15,472 bases of DNA from Actinomycetes bacterium (lineage in GTDB: Bacteria; Actinomycetota; Actinomycetes; Mycobacteriales; Mycobacteriaceae). This document shows, piece by piece, positions 1 through 9,228 of the stretch. The DNA is taken from NCBI GenBank assembly GCA_023404955.1, contig JAEXZY010000133.1, positions 1 through 15,472 of the forward strand, written 5' to 3'. The notes beneath the pieces were generated by a model that ran no database searches, had not been told where the DNA came from, and saw nothing but the letters and a program-made list of their open reading frames with translations. Each line of letters begins with the position of its first letter. The first letter of the stretch is position 1. Made by a program: the position numbers and the translations under genes.

Positions 1-45
1 GTGTTCGGCGGCTGGATCGTCCCGGGGACGTGGACGCCGCATTGA
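1..45 (+). CDS. Possible C-terminal end of an upstream CDS (partial)
   Basis: Frame 1 is open from the window edge to TGA at 43-45 and reads VFGGWIVPGTWTPH. Only 14 residues are visible, so no domain can be recognised. In mycobacteria the gene convergent with glnA1 is usually glnE, the glutamine synthetase adenylyltransferase, and the position and strand would fit. The residues themselves do not prove that identity. A palindromic terminator follows six bases after the stop, which supports a gene ending here. It may also be chance open frame. Confidence 0.3.
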   Translation: MFGGWIVPGTWTPH

Positions 46-50
46 GAAAC

Positions 51-76
51 GCCCGCCCGGTGATTACCGGGCAGGC
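51..76. terminator. Palindromic, probably bidirectional terminator after glnA1
   Basis: A hairpin with a perfect 7-bp stem (55-61 GCCCGGT pairs with 66-72 ACCGGGC) and a GATT loop is extended by 3 more bp (51-53 with 74-76) across one C/A mismatch. It lies 23 bases past the glnA1 stop. On the minus strand it is followed by GTTTCTCA, which is only weakly T-rich, as is common for mycobacterial terminators. Its symmetry would let it also end transcription arriving from the left. Confidence 0.6.
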
Positions 77-99
77 GAATCTTGTTGGCTTACAACGAC

Positions 100-1536
100 T
101 TACACGTCGTAGTAGAGCGAGAATTCGTACGGGTGAGGACGGATCTGGACCGGCATGATCTCGTTCTCGCGCTTGTACGAGATCCAGGTCTCGATCAGGT
201 CCTCGGTGAACACGCCGCCCTCGGTGAGGTACTCGTGGTCCTCCTCGAGCTTGTCGATCACCGCTGCCAGCGACGTCGGCGCCTGCGGGATGTTGGCGGC
301 CTCCTCCGGCGGGAGCTCGTAGAGATCCTTGTCGACCGGCGACAGCGGCTCGATCTTCTTCTTGATCCCGTCGATGCCGGCCATCAGCATCGCCGCGAAC
401 GCCAGGTACGGGTTGCCCGAGCTGTCCGGGCAGCGGAACTCGAGGCGCTTGGCCTTCGGGTTGTTGCCGGTGATCGGGATACGCACGCACGCCGAACGGT
501 TGCGCTGGCTGTACACCAGGTTGATCGGCGCCTCGTAGCCCGGCACCAGACGCTTGTAGGAGTTCACCGTCGGGTTGGTGAACGCCAGCAGCGACGGCGC
601 GTGGTGCAGGATGCCGCCGATGTAGTGGCGCGCCATGTCCGACAGGCCGGCGTATCCGGACTCGTCGTGGAACAGCGGCTTGCCGTCCTTCCACAGCGAC
701 TGGTGGGCGTGCATACCCGAACCGTTGTCACCGAACAGCGGCTTCGGCATGAACGTGACGGTCTTGCCGTTCTTCCACGCGGTGTTCTTGATGATGTACT
801 TGAACAGCAACACATCATCGGCCGCGTGCAACAGCGTGTTGAACTTGTAGTTGATCTCGGCCTGGCCGGCGGTGCCCACCTCGTGGTGGCCGCGCTCGAG
901 CACGAACCCGGCGTTCTGCAGGTTGGTGGCCATCTCGTCGCGCAGGTCGACGTAGTGGTCGTACGGGGCGACGGGGAAGTAGCCGCCCTTGGGACGCACC
1001 TTGTAGCCCAGGTTCGGGCTGCCGTCGGACTCGAACGGCTCACCGGTGTTCCACCAGCCCGACTCCGAGTCGATCTCGTAGAACGTGCCGTTGATCTTCG
1101 AGTCGAAGGTCACCGAGTCGAAGATGTAGAACTCGGCCTCGGCGCCGAAGAAGCAGGTGTCGGCGATCCCGGTGCTGGCGAGGTAGTTCTCCGCCTTGCG
1201 GGCGACGTTGCGCGGGTCGCGCGAGTACGCCTCACGGGTGAAGGGATCGTGCACGAAGAAGTTGAGGTTCAGCGTCTTGGCGGCGCGGAACGGGTCGATC
1301 TGCGCGGTGGCGGGGTCGGGCAGCAGCATCATGTCCGACTCGTGGATGGACTGGAAGCCGCGCACCGACGAGCCGTCGAACGCGAGACCGTCCTCGAACA
1401 CGCTCTCGTCGAACGCCGAGGCCGGGATCGAGAAGTGCTGGACGACGCCCGGCAGATCGCAGAACCGAATGTCGACGTACTCGACGTTCTCGTCCTTGAT
1501 CAGCTTGAAGATGTCGTCTGAGGTCGTTTCTGCCAC
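100..1536 (-). CDS. glnA: Type I glutamine synthetase GlnA1
   Basis: It makes glutamine from glutamate, ammonia and ATP in the cytosol as a dodecamer, the main ammonia-assimilation step. The protein is 478 residues, which I recall as the usual mycobacterial GlnA1 length. Visible signatures are DGSSVRGF (54-61), the metal-binding stretch GAEAEFYIFD (131-140), GHHEVGTAGQAEINY (216-230), the ATP-site run KPLFGDNGSGMH (265-276) and NRSACVRIP (346-354). Tyr406 in KDLYELPP is the site where GlnE adds AMP in beta-type enzymes, so activity control by adenylylation is expected. The GTG at 1536 was chosen because AAGGAG lies about 8 bases upstream and the resulting N-terminus matches the family; the longer open frame up to 1608 lacks family-like sequence. 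It is divergent from the RDD gene and ends at a palindromic terminator. Identification is near certain. Confidence 0.98.
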   Translation of the reverse strand: MAETTSDDIFKLIKDENVEYVDIRFCDLPGVVQHFSIPASAFDESVFEDGLAFDGSSVRGFQSIHESDMMLLPDPATAQIDPFRAAKTLNLNFFVHDPFTREAYSRDPRNVARKAENYLASTGIADTCFFGAEAEFYIFDSVTFDSKINGTFYEIDSESGWWNTGEPFESDGSPNLGYKVRPKGGYFPVAPYDHYVDLRDEMATNLQNAGFVLERGHHEVGTAGQAEINYKFNTLLHAADDVLLFKYIIKNTAWKNGKTVTFMPKPLFGDNGSGMHAHQSLWKDGKPLFHDESGYAGLSDMARHYIGGILHHAPSLLAFTNPTVNSYKRLVPGYEAPINLVYSQRNRSACVRIPITGNNPKAKRLEFRCPDSSGNPYLAFAAMLMAGIDGIKKKIEPLSPVDKDLYELPPEEAANIPQAPTSLAAVIDKLEEDHEYLTEGGVFTEDLIETWISYKRENEIMPVQIRPHPYEFSLYYDV

Positions 1537-1570
1537 TGAGTGCTCTCCTTCACTTGGTAACCCGCTGGTG

Positions 1571-1602
1571 ACGCTATGGACGCGATGTTGCACGGCCGTC
1601 AA
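1571..1602 (-). promoter_or_regulatory. Candidate glnA1 promoter (-35 / -10)
   Basis: On the minus strand TTGACG (1602-1597) and TAGCGT (1576-1571) resemble mycobacterial SigA -35 and -10 boxes. The spacer is 20 bases, longer than the preferred 17-18, so one of the boxes may be fortuitous. A start near 1564 would leave a leader of about 28 bases carrying the AAGGAG ribosome-binding site. Between the -10 box and that site, GTCAC-n6-GTTAC (1572-1557) resembles the half-site spacing described for the nitrogen regulator GlnR, but the match is weak. Confidence 0.4.
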
Positions 1603-1669
1603 GCACATGTTGCGTGGACGTTACGCGTGCCGTGTCGGCCGCCGTGGCCGGTGCCTGCCGCCGCGACAC

Positions 1670-1675
1670 TATCCT
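1670..1675 (+). promoter_or_regulatory. Candidate -10 box for the RDD gene (leaderless)
   Basis: TATCCT fits the mycobacterial TANNNT -10 pattern and ends six bases before the ATG at 1682. Transcription would start at or next to the start codon, giving a leaderless mRNA. No purine-rich ribosome-binding site is visible before this ATG, which agrees with that reading. Confidence 0.45.
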
Positions 1676-1681
1676 GGCGAT

Positions 1682-2146
1682 ATGGCACGCACGTCCGGTT
1701 CCGGTCTCGGCTCGTGGCTGTCCGGACCGGGTACACCCGAGCCCGGCACCTATCCCGGAGAGCGGTTGGGCCTGCCCAAGGACGGCCCGGGCTCGATCGC
1801 CCGCTTCGGCCGCCGCATCGCCGCGCTGATCGTCGACTGGTTGATTTCTCTGGGGCTCGCGGCCCTGGTGGAGCGACTCGGTGCGCTCGACATGCAGGTG
1901 CAAACGGTCCAGCTCATCGTCTGGTTCGTCATGGGAGTGGCCTCGGTGCGGCTCTTCGGGTTCTCGCCCGGCCAGCTGGTACTCGGCCTGAAAGTGGTGC
2001 CGGTCGACGGCCGGCTGCACGTGGGCACCGGCCGGGCGCTGGCGCGCGGCGTGCTGATCGCACTCGTGATCCCGGCGCTGTTCACCGACTCCGACCTGCG
2101 CGGCCTGCACGATCTGGCGACCAAGACCGCGGTGGTGAAGCGCTAA
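1682..2146 (+). CDS. RDD-domain membrane protein
   Basis: This 154-residue protein belongs to the RDD family, small membrane proteins of mostly unknown function named after conserved Arg and Asp residues. The N-terminal 40 residues are Gly/Pro-rich and soluble. Helix 1 (about 44-64) holds the signature RRIAALIVDWLIS, helix 2 spans about 74-93, then the conserved GFSPGQLVLGLKVV (93-106), a third hydrophobic stretch (about 122-134) and the closing LHDLATKTAVV (142-152). It corresponds to Rv2219A of M. tuberculosis by position beside glnA1. The ATG at 1682 starts the family-like protein; the longer frame upstream lies in the glnA1 promoter region. Its TAA overlaps the TAG of the convergent amidohydrolase gene. 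The biological role is unknown; transport has been proposed for some relatives. Confidence 0.9.
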   Translation: MARTSGSGLGSWLSGPGTPEPGTYPGERLGLPKDGPGSIARFGRRIAALIVDWLISLGLAALVERLGALDMQVQTVQLIVWFVMGVASVRLFGFSPGQLVLGLKVVPVDGRLHVGTGRALARGVLIALVIPALFTDSDLRGLHDLATKTAVVKR

Positions 2147-3972
2147 CCCTGATGAACGACCTTTCCGTTCATCATCGTGGTCGTCACCGTCGCCGCGTGG
2201 ATCTCGCGCGGATCGATCTCCAGGAGGTTGCGGTCCAGCACGATCAGATCGGCGCGCTTGCCCACCTCCAGTGAGCCGACCTTGTCGTCGAGCCGCAGCT
2301 GATAGGCCGCGCCGAGCGTGTTGGCGTGCACCGCCTCGGCGACTGTGAGCCGCTGGTCGACCGGGACGAGCACCGGCGCGTCCGGCTGGCCGATCAGCTG
2401 GCGCGTCACGCCGATCTGGATCGAGTCCAGCGGCTTATAGGTGGAGAAGTAGCCCGCCGCCGGCCAGTCGGTGCCCAGCGAGATACGGCCGCCTGAGCGC
2501 AGCACCTCTTGTGCGCGATACATCAGGTCAGCCCGCGGCTTGCCGTACCGGACGGCCATGTTCTGCAGCGTGTCGGGATCGCCCGACATCCAGTTGGCGG
2601 AGAACTGCGCGACGACTCCGAGCGGGCCGAACCGCTGATTGTCGGGATCTTGGACATACACCAGGTGCGCGATCGTGTGCCTGCGGTCGCGGGGCGGATT
2701 GGCCGCAATCGCCGCCTCGACCGCATCCAGCGCGGTGCGCACGGTGCGTTCCCCACAGGCGTGGACGTGCACGTCGAACCCGGCGGCATCGATCTCGCCG
2801 ACCAGCCGGCGCCACTGGTCTTCGGTGAACGGCGATGCACCGGTGGAGTCGGGTTTGTCGGCGTAGGGCTCGATCAACCACGCGGTGTAGCCGCCCTGGG
2901 TCCCGTCACCGATCACCTTCACGACCCCGACGGTGACGAGGTCGGTCGCGATGCGGTCTCGGATACCGGTCAGGTCGGCGACCGCATTGTCGACCGGTGG
3001 TCCTTTGACGCTGTAGGACGCAACTACCCGGAACGGGAGATCACCCTGCTTCTCGACGTCGGTGTAGAGCGCGATCAGCGCGCCCTGGTCGTCGCCGATC
3101 GGCGGCACCCCGGCGTCGAACACCGTGGTGATACCGGCGGCGGACGCCTTCGGCAGCCAGCTGATCAGCAGCGTCTTCATGGTGTCGGGCGAAATCGGTT
3201 CGATGGCGTTGACGATGCCGAGCACCGCCGTCACCTCGAGCACGTAGCCGGTCGGGTCGCCGTTCTCGTCGCGCGTGTAATAGCTGAACCCGGGGATCGG
3301 ATCCTGCGTTTCGCGCGTCACTCCGGCGATCTCCAGCGCCTTGCTGTTGGCCCACAGACTGTGCCCGTCGATGGCGAAGAAGAATCCCGGCCGGTCGGGC
3401 AGCACCCGGTCCAGATCGGCGCGCGTCGGTCCCTCGGGGCCGAACATGTCCACGCGCCAACCGAATCCGCGCACCGGCCCGTCGGGATGGTCTTTCGCGT
3501 AGGCGGCGATCGCGTCGAGCGCATCCTGCCCGGTCGGCACCTGCAGATCGACGCCGGTGGTCAGGAACGCGCCCAGGAACGGGTGGATGTGGCCCTCGAC
3601 GAAGCCCGGCATGACGAACCCGCCCGCCAGATCGACCACCGTGGTGTCCGGCCCGGCCAGCGCCTTCGCGCCGGCACTGTCACCGACGTAGCTGATCGTG
3701 TCGCCGGTGACCGCGACCGCCTCGGCCCAGGGCTGCGCGGTCGCGACCGTGTAGACCCGGCCGTTGTGGAACACCGTGTCGGCCTTGCGCTCGGCACCCG
3801 CCGTCGACGTGGTGGTGGCCGGCGACTGAGAACCGGTACCGCATGCGCTCGCCGTCGCCACCACGGCCGTGGTCACCGCGGCCGCCCGCAGAACCGAGCG
3901 GCGCGTCAGGGACGCCGAGCTCGCCCGGCCGAACGCAGCAAAATGCGGCGCCCACTCACACGCAGTGCACAT
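2143..3972 (-). CDS. Tat-exported amidohydrolase (Amidohydro_3 / YtcJ-like), probable lipoprotein
   Basis: A 609-residue metal-dependent amidohydrolase of the YtcJ-like group; the substrate cannot be predicted. The metal-site HIH motif is His128/His130 in VEGHIHPF, followed by DGHSLWANSKAL (202-213), Lys352 in VVKVIGDGTQGG, His402/His404 in VHVHACGE, His436 in HTIAHLV and Asp502 in LGTDWPA, so the catalytic set looks complete. The C-terminal GKRADLIVLDRN is typical of the family. The N-terminus has a twin-arginine signal (SLTRRSVLRAA, 21-31), a hydrophobic stretch and ASAC (41-44), a plausible lipobox with Cys44 lipidated. Ahead of the Tat motif is an odd extension, MCTACEWAPHFAAFGR. The start has AGGGGGGA about 6 bases upstream. 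It stands alone between the lipA operon and the RDD gene; I do not recall it at this place in M. tuberculosis, so it may be a lineage-specific insertion. Confidence 0.88.
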   Translation of the reverse strand: MCTACEWAPHFAAFGRASSASLTRRSVLRAAAVTTAVVATASACGTGSQSPATTTSTAGAERKADTVFHNGRVYTVATAQPWAEAVAVTGDTISYVGDSAGAKALAGPDTTVVDLAGGFVMPGFVEGHIHPFLGAFLTTGVDLQVPTGQDALDAIAAYAKDHPDGPVRGFGWRVDMFGPEGPTRADLDRVLPDRPGFFFAIDGHSLWANSKALEIAGVTRETQDPIPGFSYYTRDENGDPTGYVLEVTAVLGIVNAIEPISPDTMKTLLISWLPKASAAGITTVFDAGVPPIGDDQGALIALYTDVEKQGDLPFRVVASYSVKGPPVDNAVADLTGIRDRIATDLVTVGVVKVIGDGTQGGYTAWLIEPYADKPDSTGASPFTEDQWRRLVGEIDAAGFDVHVHACGERTVRTALDAVEAAIAANPPRDRRHTIAHLVYVQDPDNQRFGPLGVVAQFSANWMSGDPDTLQNMAVRYGKPRADLMYRAQEVLRSGGRISLGTDWPAAGYFSTYKPLDSIQIGVTRQLIGQPDAPVLVPVDQRLTVAEAVHANTLGAAYQLRLDDKVGSLEVGKRADLIVLDRNLLEIDPREIHAATVTTTMMNGKVVHQG

Positions 3973-4000
3973 GGCCCGTCCCCCCTGGGCGCGACGGCCC

Positions 4001-4018
4001 GCAGCGAATTGTCGCTGC
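4001..4018. terminator. Short perfect hairpin between DUF4191 gene and amidohydrolase
   Basis: GCAGCGA (4001-4007) pairs perfectly with TCGCTGC (4012-4018) around an ATTG loop. It lies 36 bases after the stop of the lipoate operon and 29 bases before the amidohydrolase start, both on the minus strand. There is no T-tract, so it could be a T-less terminator of the operon or a structure in the amidohydrolase leader. The sequence alone does not decide between these. Confidence 0.35.
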
Positions 4019-4053
4019 CGTAGACGGGTGTGGCAAGTGTGGCGCGCGGGGCG

Positions 4054-4806
4054 TCAGCGCCGGCGAACGGTGCGCTGCACCCCGCGCATCTTGGCCTGAG
4101 CGGGCAGCGGCCCCTTGGGCATCGCGGCCGGCCCGATCTTGGAGCCCAGCGCGGCCAGACGCGACTCCAGCGAGTCCATCTGCTTGACCGTGATGTTGGC
4201 TGGCAACTTGCGCATGTGCCGCTCGAGTTTGGACAGCGGCACCTCGCCGTCGCCGTTGCCGATGATCACGTCGTAGATCGGCACATCACCGACGAGGCGG
4301 GCGGTGCGCTTCTTCTCCTGCGCCAACAGCGGCTTGAGCCGATTGGGTGCACCCTCGGCGACGAAAATGACGCCGGGCCGGCCGATCACCCGGTGCACGG
4401 CGTCGAAGTGCCCGGTCGCCGCCACCCCGGGTGTCACCCGCCACTGGCCGCGCAGGTTGTCCAGCGCCCATGCCGCCGCACCGGTCTGTCCCTCGGCCTT
4501 GCGGTACACCGATTTCTGCGCGCGCCGGCCGAAGATGATGAAGGCGACCAGCGCGCCCAGCACGATCCCCAGCGGGATCAGCATGTACACCGTGAAGCCA
4601 CCCGCGTAGAGGCCGGCAACCACCGACGCCGCCACGATCAGCACGAACGCGCCGATCATGTACGGCAGCAGCCGCTTGTCCTCTTTGCGCTGGATCTGGA
4701 ACGCCTGCCACAGCTGACTGCGCCGCTGCTTGGATGCGGCCTTGCGGGCGGCTTTGGCTTCGGCCTTGGCGGCCTTCGCCTCAGCGGGGGTACGCGATTT
4801 CGCCAT
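4054..4806 (-). CDS. DUF4191 family membrane protein
   Basis: A 250-residue protein matching the DUF4191 family (Rv2219 in M. tuberculosis), of unknown function. The first 46 residues are strongly Ala/Lys-rich (MAKSRTPAEAKAAKAEAKAA) and probably helical. Two transmembrane helices follow (about 47-68 and 72-93), then a soluble domain of about 155 residues ending in a basic tail (VQRTVRRR). By the positive-inside rule both termini are probably cytoplasmic. The ATG at 4806 was chosen because it begins the family-like sequence and lies 13 bases after the lipA stop; the longer frame to 4920 overlaps lipA. As the last gene of the dlaT-lipA operon it is co-transcribed with lipoate genes, but nothing in its sequence shows a lipoate-related activity. 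Confidence 0.9.
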   Translation of the reverse strand: MAKSRTPAEAKAAKAEAKAARKAASKQRRSQLWQAFQIQRKEDKRLLPYMIGAFVLIVAASVVAGLYAGGFTVYMLIPLGIVLGALVAFIIFGRRAQKSVYRKAEGQTGAAAWALDNLRGQWRVTPGVAATGHFDAVHRVIGRPGVIFVAEGAPNRLKPLLAQEKKRTARLVGDVPIYDVIIGNGDGEVPLSKLERHMRKLPANITVKQMDSLESRLAALGSKIGPAAMPKGPLPAQAKMRGVQRTVRRR

Positions 4807-4819
4807 TGGCTCAGGATAT

Positions 4820-5764
4820 CTATGGCGTGGGCGTCGGATGCGCGGACCGCGATGCGATTGTCTGCGCATAGAGCTTGCCCGCCCGATACGACGACCGGAC
4901 CAGCGGTCCGGCCAGCACACCGGCGAAGCCGAGCTCGGTCGCGTACTGCTGATGCTCGACGAACTCGTCGGGGTGCACCCACCGCTCCACGGGATGGTGG
5001 CGCGCCGACGGCCGCAGGTACTGCGTGATCGTCACGATGTCACAGCCCGCGTCGTACAGGTCGCGCAGCGCGTCGCGCACCTCCTCCGGCGTCTCGCCCA
5101 TGCCGAGGATCAGGTTGCTCTTGGTCACCAGGCCGTCCGCGCGCGCCATCGTCAGCACCGACAGGCTGCGCTCGTACCGGAACGCCGGCCGGATGCGCTT
5201 GAAGATGCGCGGCACCGTTTCCACGTTGTGCGCCAACACCTCCGGGCGCGTCTCGAACACCTCCGCCAGCAGCGCGGGCTCGGCGTTGAAGTCCGGGATG
5301 AGCAGCTCCACGCCGGTGTTGGGGTTGAGCGCCTTGATCTGGCGGACCGTCTCGGCGTACAGCCACGCTCCGCCGTCGGGCAGGTCGTCGCGCGCCACAC
5401 CCGTCACCGTCGAGTAGCGCAGCCCCATCGCCTGAACGCTCTCGGCGACGCGCCGCGGCTCGTCACGGTCCAGCTCGGCCGGCTTACCGGTGTCGATCTG
5501 GCAGAAATCGCAGCGACGGGTGCACTGCTCGCCACCGATCAGGAACGTCGCTTCGCGGTCTTCCCAGCACTCGAAGATGTTGGGGCAGCCGGCTTCCTCA
5601 CACACCGTGTGCAGACCCTCGCGGCGGACCAGCGACTTCAGCTCCGTGTACTCCGGGCCCATCTTGGCGCGGGTCTTGATCCACGGCGGTTTGCGCTCGA
5701 TCGGCGTCTGCGCGTTGCGCACCTCGAGCCGGAGCAGTTTGCGGTTACCGGGATCGACACTCAC
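4820..5764 (-). CDS. lipA: Lipoyl synthase LipA
   Basis: A radical S-adenosylmethionine enzyme that inserts two sulfur atoms into protein-bound octanoyl groups to make lipoyl cofactors. The 314-residue protein shows both iron-sulfur sites: the auxiliary cluster cysteines Cys55, Cys60 and Cys66 (CX4CX5C) and the radical SAM motif Cys81, Cys85, Cys88 (CX3CX2C). The C-terminal RSSYRAG (290-296) carries the serine that is the fourth ligand of the auxiliary cluster, which is the sulfur donor. Its GTG start overlaps the TGA of lipB in the four bases GTGA, so translation of the two is probably coupled. Substrates in this cell should include DlaT (same operon) and the glycine cleavage H protein. Identification is certain from the motifs. 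Confidence 0.98.
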   Translation of the reverse strand: MSVDPGNRKLLRLEVRNAQTPIERKPPWIKTRAKMGPEYTELKSLVRREGLHTVCEEAGCPNIFECWEDREATFLIGGEQCTRRCDFCQIDTGKPAELDRDEPRRVAESVQAMGLRYSTVTGVARDDLPDGGAWLYAETVRQIKALNPNTGVELLIPDFNAEPALLAEVFETRPEVLAHNVETVPRIFKRIRPAFRYERSLSVLTMARADGLVTKSNLILGMGETPEEVRDALRDLYDAGCDIVTITQYLRPSARHHPVERWVHPDEFVEHQQYATELGFAGVLAGPLVRSSYRAGKLYAQTIASRSAHPTPTP

Positions 5765-6447
5765 TGCATCGATGCTACTGCGTGCCCGGCCACAGGGAGA
5801 CGACCGTCGAGCACGTCACACACCGCATCGGCGACCGGGCCCAGCACGTCGTCGACGGTCACGCGGCGGCCGAGTTCGGCCGTCAGTGACGTGACTCCCG
5901 CGTCGGCGATCCCGCACGGCACGATCGAGCCGTACGCGCTCAGATCGCAGTCGCAGTTCAGCGCGAACCCGTGCTGCGTGACGCCGCGCGCCACCCGGAT
6001 GCCGATCGCGGCGATCTTGCGCTCCGGGCGCAGCCCATCGGCGGCCAGCCACACCCCGGAACGGCCCTCGACACGGCCGGTCCGCAGGCCGAAGCCGGCG
6101 CACACGGTGATCAACGCCTCCTCGAGGCGGCGCACGAAATTGACGACGTCCATCGGCTCGGCGAGTCCGACGATCGGATAACCGACCAGCTGACCGGGAC
6201 CGTGCCACGTGATCTTGCCGCCGCGGTCGGTGTCGACGACGGGGGTGCCGTCAGCGGGACGCTCCTCGGGCAGCGTGCGCCGGCCTGCGGTGTACACCGA
6301 GGGATGCTGCAGCAGCAGCAGCTCGTCGGGGCCGCCGTCGACCCGGGCCGCGACGATCTCCCGCTGCAGATCCCAGGCCGTCTGGTAGTCCACCCTGCCG
6401 AGTCGACGCACCACGACCGCGTCGCTGCTCGACCGGATCGATCCCAT
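5761..6447 (-). CDS. lipB: Octanoyl-[acyl carrier protein]-protein transferase LipB
   Basis: It moves octanoate from acyl carrier protein to the lipoyl-domain lysine of target proteins, the step before LipA. The protein is 228 residues, close to the mycobacterial LipB length. Motifs are LLLQHPSVYTAGRR (44-57), DRGGKITWHGPGQLVGYP (74-91), the catalytic Lys144 in RKIAAIG and the catalytic Cys178 in VPCGIADAGVTSL, so the Cys/Lys dyad is intact. The ATG at 6447 fits the family N-terminus (MGSIRSS) and lies 10 bases after the epimerase stop; the frame open to 6573 overlaps that gene. The TGA overlaps the GTG start of lipA. The pair makes lipoyl groups on the E2 encoded by the first gene of the operon. 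Confidence 0.97.
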   Translation of the reverse strand: MGSIRSSSDAVVVRRLGRVDYQTAWDLQREIVAARVDGGPDELLLLQHPSVYTAGRRTLPEERPADGTPVVDTDRGGKITWHGPGQLVGYPIVGLAEPMDVVNFVRRLEEALITVCAGFGLRTGRVEGRSGVWLAADGLRPERKIAAIGIRVARGVTQHGFALNCDCDLSAYGSIVPCGIADAGVTSLTAELGRRVTVDDVLGPVADAVCDVLDGRLPVAGHAVASMQ

Positions 6448-6457
6448 GGAATCGACG

Positions 6458-7375
6458 TTACTCACGGCTGCCTGCGGTGGCGAACCGCAGCGCCTCGCCG
6501 ATCGTGTTGTGGTGGAACCGGAAGCCCGCGTTCTCGAGCGCGGCCGGGATCGCGCGCTGACCGCCGAGCACACCCTCGTCGGCGAACTCGCCCAGCACGG
6601 TGCGCAGTGCGAACCCGGGCACCACGAAGGGCGTCGGCCGATTCACCGTGCGCCCCAGCGCCGTGGTGAACTCCGCGTTGGTGACCGGCGCCGGGCCCGT
6701 GAAGTTCACCGGCCCCGCCAACTCGTCGTGGCTGATCGCGAACAGCAGCGCGCGGATCTGGTCTTCGAGACTGATCCACGACATGTACTGGCGTCCGTTG
6801 CCCAGCCGGGCACCGAGCCCCAGCGAGAACAACGGCCGAATGCGGCCGAGCATCCCGCCCGACGGCGACATCACCAGGCCCGTGCGGGGGAGGACGACGC
6901 GGACCCCGGCCCGGGCGGCGACCGTCGTCGCGGCCTCCCAGTCCACAGTGAGCCGGGCGAGGAACGTCCGTCCGGGCGCGGCGGTCTCGTCGACCGGCCG
7001 CGAACCGGTGTCGCCGTAGTAGCCGACCGCGCTGGCGTTGACGAGCACGGGGACCCCGGCGTCGACGACCGCCCGCGACAGCACCTCGGTGGGACCGATC
7101 CGGCTGTCACGCAGGCTCTGCTTGAACGCGCCCGACCACCGCTTCTCGCCGACGTTGACACCGCACATGTTGACCACGGCCGACACGCCCTGCAGCGCGT
7201 TCGCGTCGAACTCGCCGGTGTCGGGGTTCCAGTACACCTCGTCGGCGTTCGACGGGGCGCGCCGCACGATGCGGATCACCCGGCGATCGGTGGCGCGCAG
7301 CGCGTACACCAGCGCCGTTCCGATCACACCGGATGAACCCGCGATCGCGATGACCGAATCGGGGGACATCGACAC
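6458..7375 (-). CDS. TIGR01777-type NAD(P)-dependent epimerase (DUF1731)
   Basis: A 305-residue atypical short-chain dehydrogenase/epimerase of the TIGR01777 family, probably cytosolic; substrate unknown. The Rossmann motif AGSSGVIG (12-19) binds the dinucleotide. NASAVGYYG, including the YYG seen in this family, follows mid-protein, and the C-terminal stretch with FVVPGFALRTVLGE, GQRAIPAALENAGF and FRFHHNTIGEAL is the DUF1731 segment. The start is the GTG at 7375, only five bases after the dlaT stop, with an in-frame ATG two codons later (7369) as an equally possible start. It sits between dlaT and lipB, as Rv2216 does in M. tuberculosis, so co-expression with lipoate synthesis is conserved. 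A link to lipoate chemistry is only inferred from position. Confidence 0.9.
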   Translation of the reverse strand: MSMSPDSVIAIAGSSGVIGTALVYALRATDRRVIRIVRRAPSNADEVYWNPDTGEFDANALQGVSAVVNMCGVNVGEKRWSGAFKQSLRDSRIGPTEVLSRAVVDAGVPVLVNASAVGYYGDTGSRPVDETAAPGRTFLARLTVDWEAATTVAARAGVRVVLPRTGLVMSPSGGMLGRIRPLFSLGLGARLGNGRQYMSWISLEDQIRALLFAISHDELAGPVNFTGPAPVTNAEFTTALGRTVNRPTPFVVPGFALRTVLGEFADEGVLGGQRAIPAALENAGFRFHHNTIGEALRFATAGSRE

Positions 7376-7380
7376 GTGGT

Positions 7381-9228
<1,848 letters not shown>

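Noticed and set aside
82..1521. 479-codon open frame on the plus strand opposite glnA1
   Set aside because: It is a shadow of glnA1 caused by high GC content. Its translation is rich in Arg, Val and Leu with no family motif, and the opposite strand carries an unmistakable glutamine synthetase.
2509..4023. 504-codon plus-strand open frame opposite the amidohydrolase
   Set aside because: It has His/Arg/Asp-rich antisense composition and no recognisable domain. The minus strand holds a complete amidohydrolase with all metal ligands.
4807..4920. N-terminal extension of the DUF4191 gene to an ATG at 4920
   Set aside because: It overlaps lipA by about 100 bases and the added residues do not look like the family. 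The ATG at 4806 lies 13 bases after the lipA stop.
6448..6573. N-terminal extension of lipB to 6573
   Set aside because: It overlaps the epimerase gene and adds Arg/Ser-rich sequence that is foreign to LipB. The ATG at 6447 fits the family.
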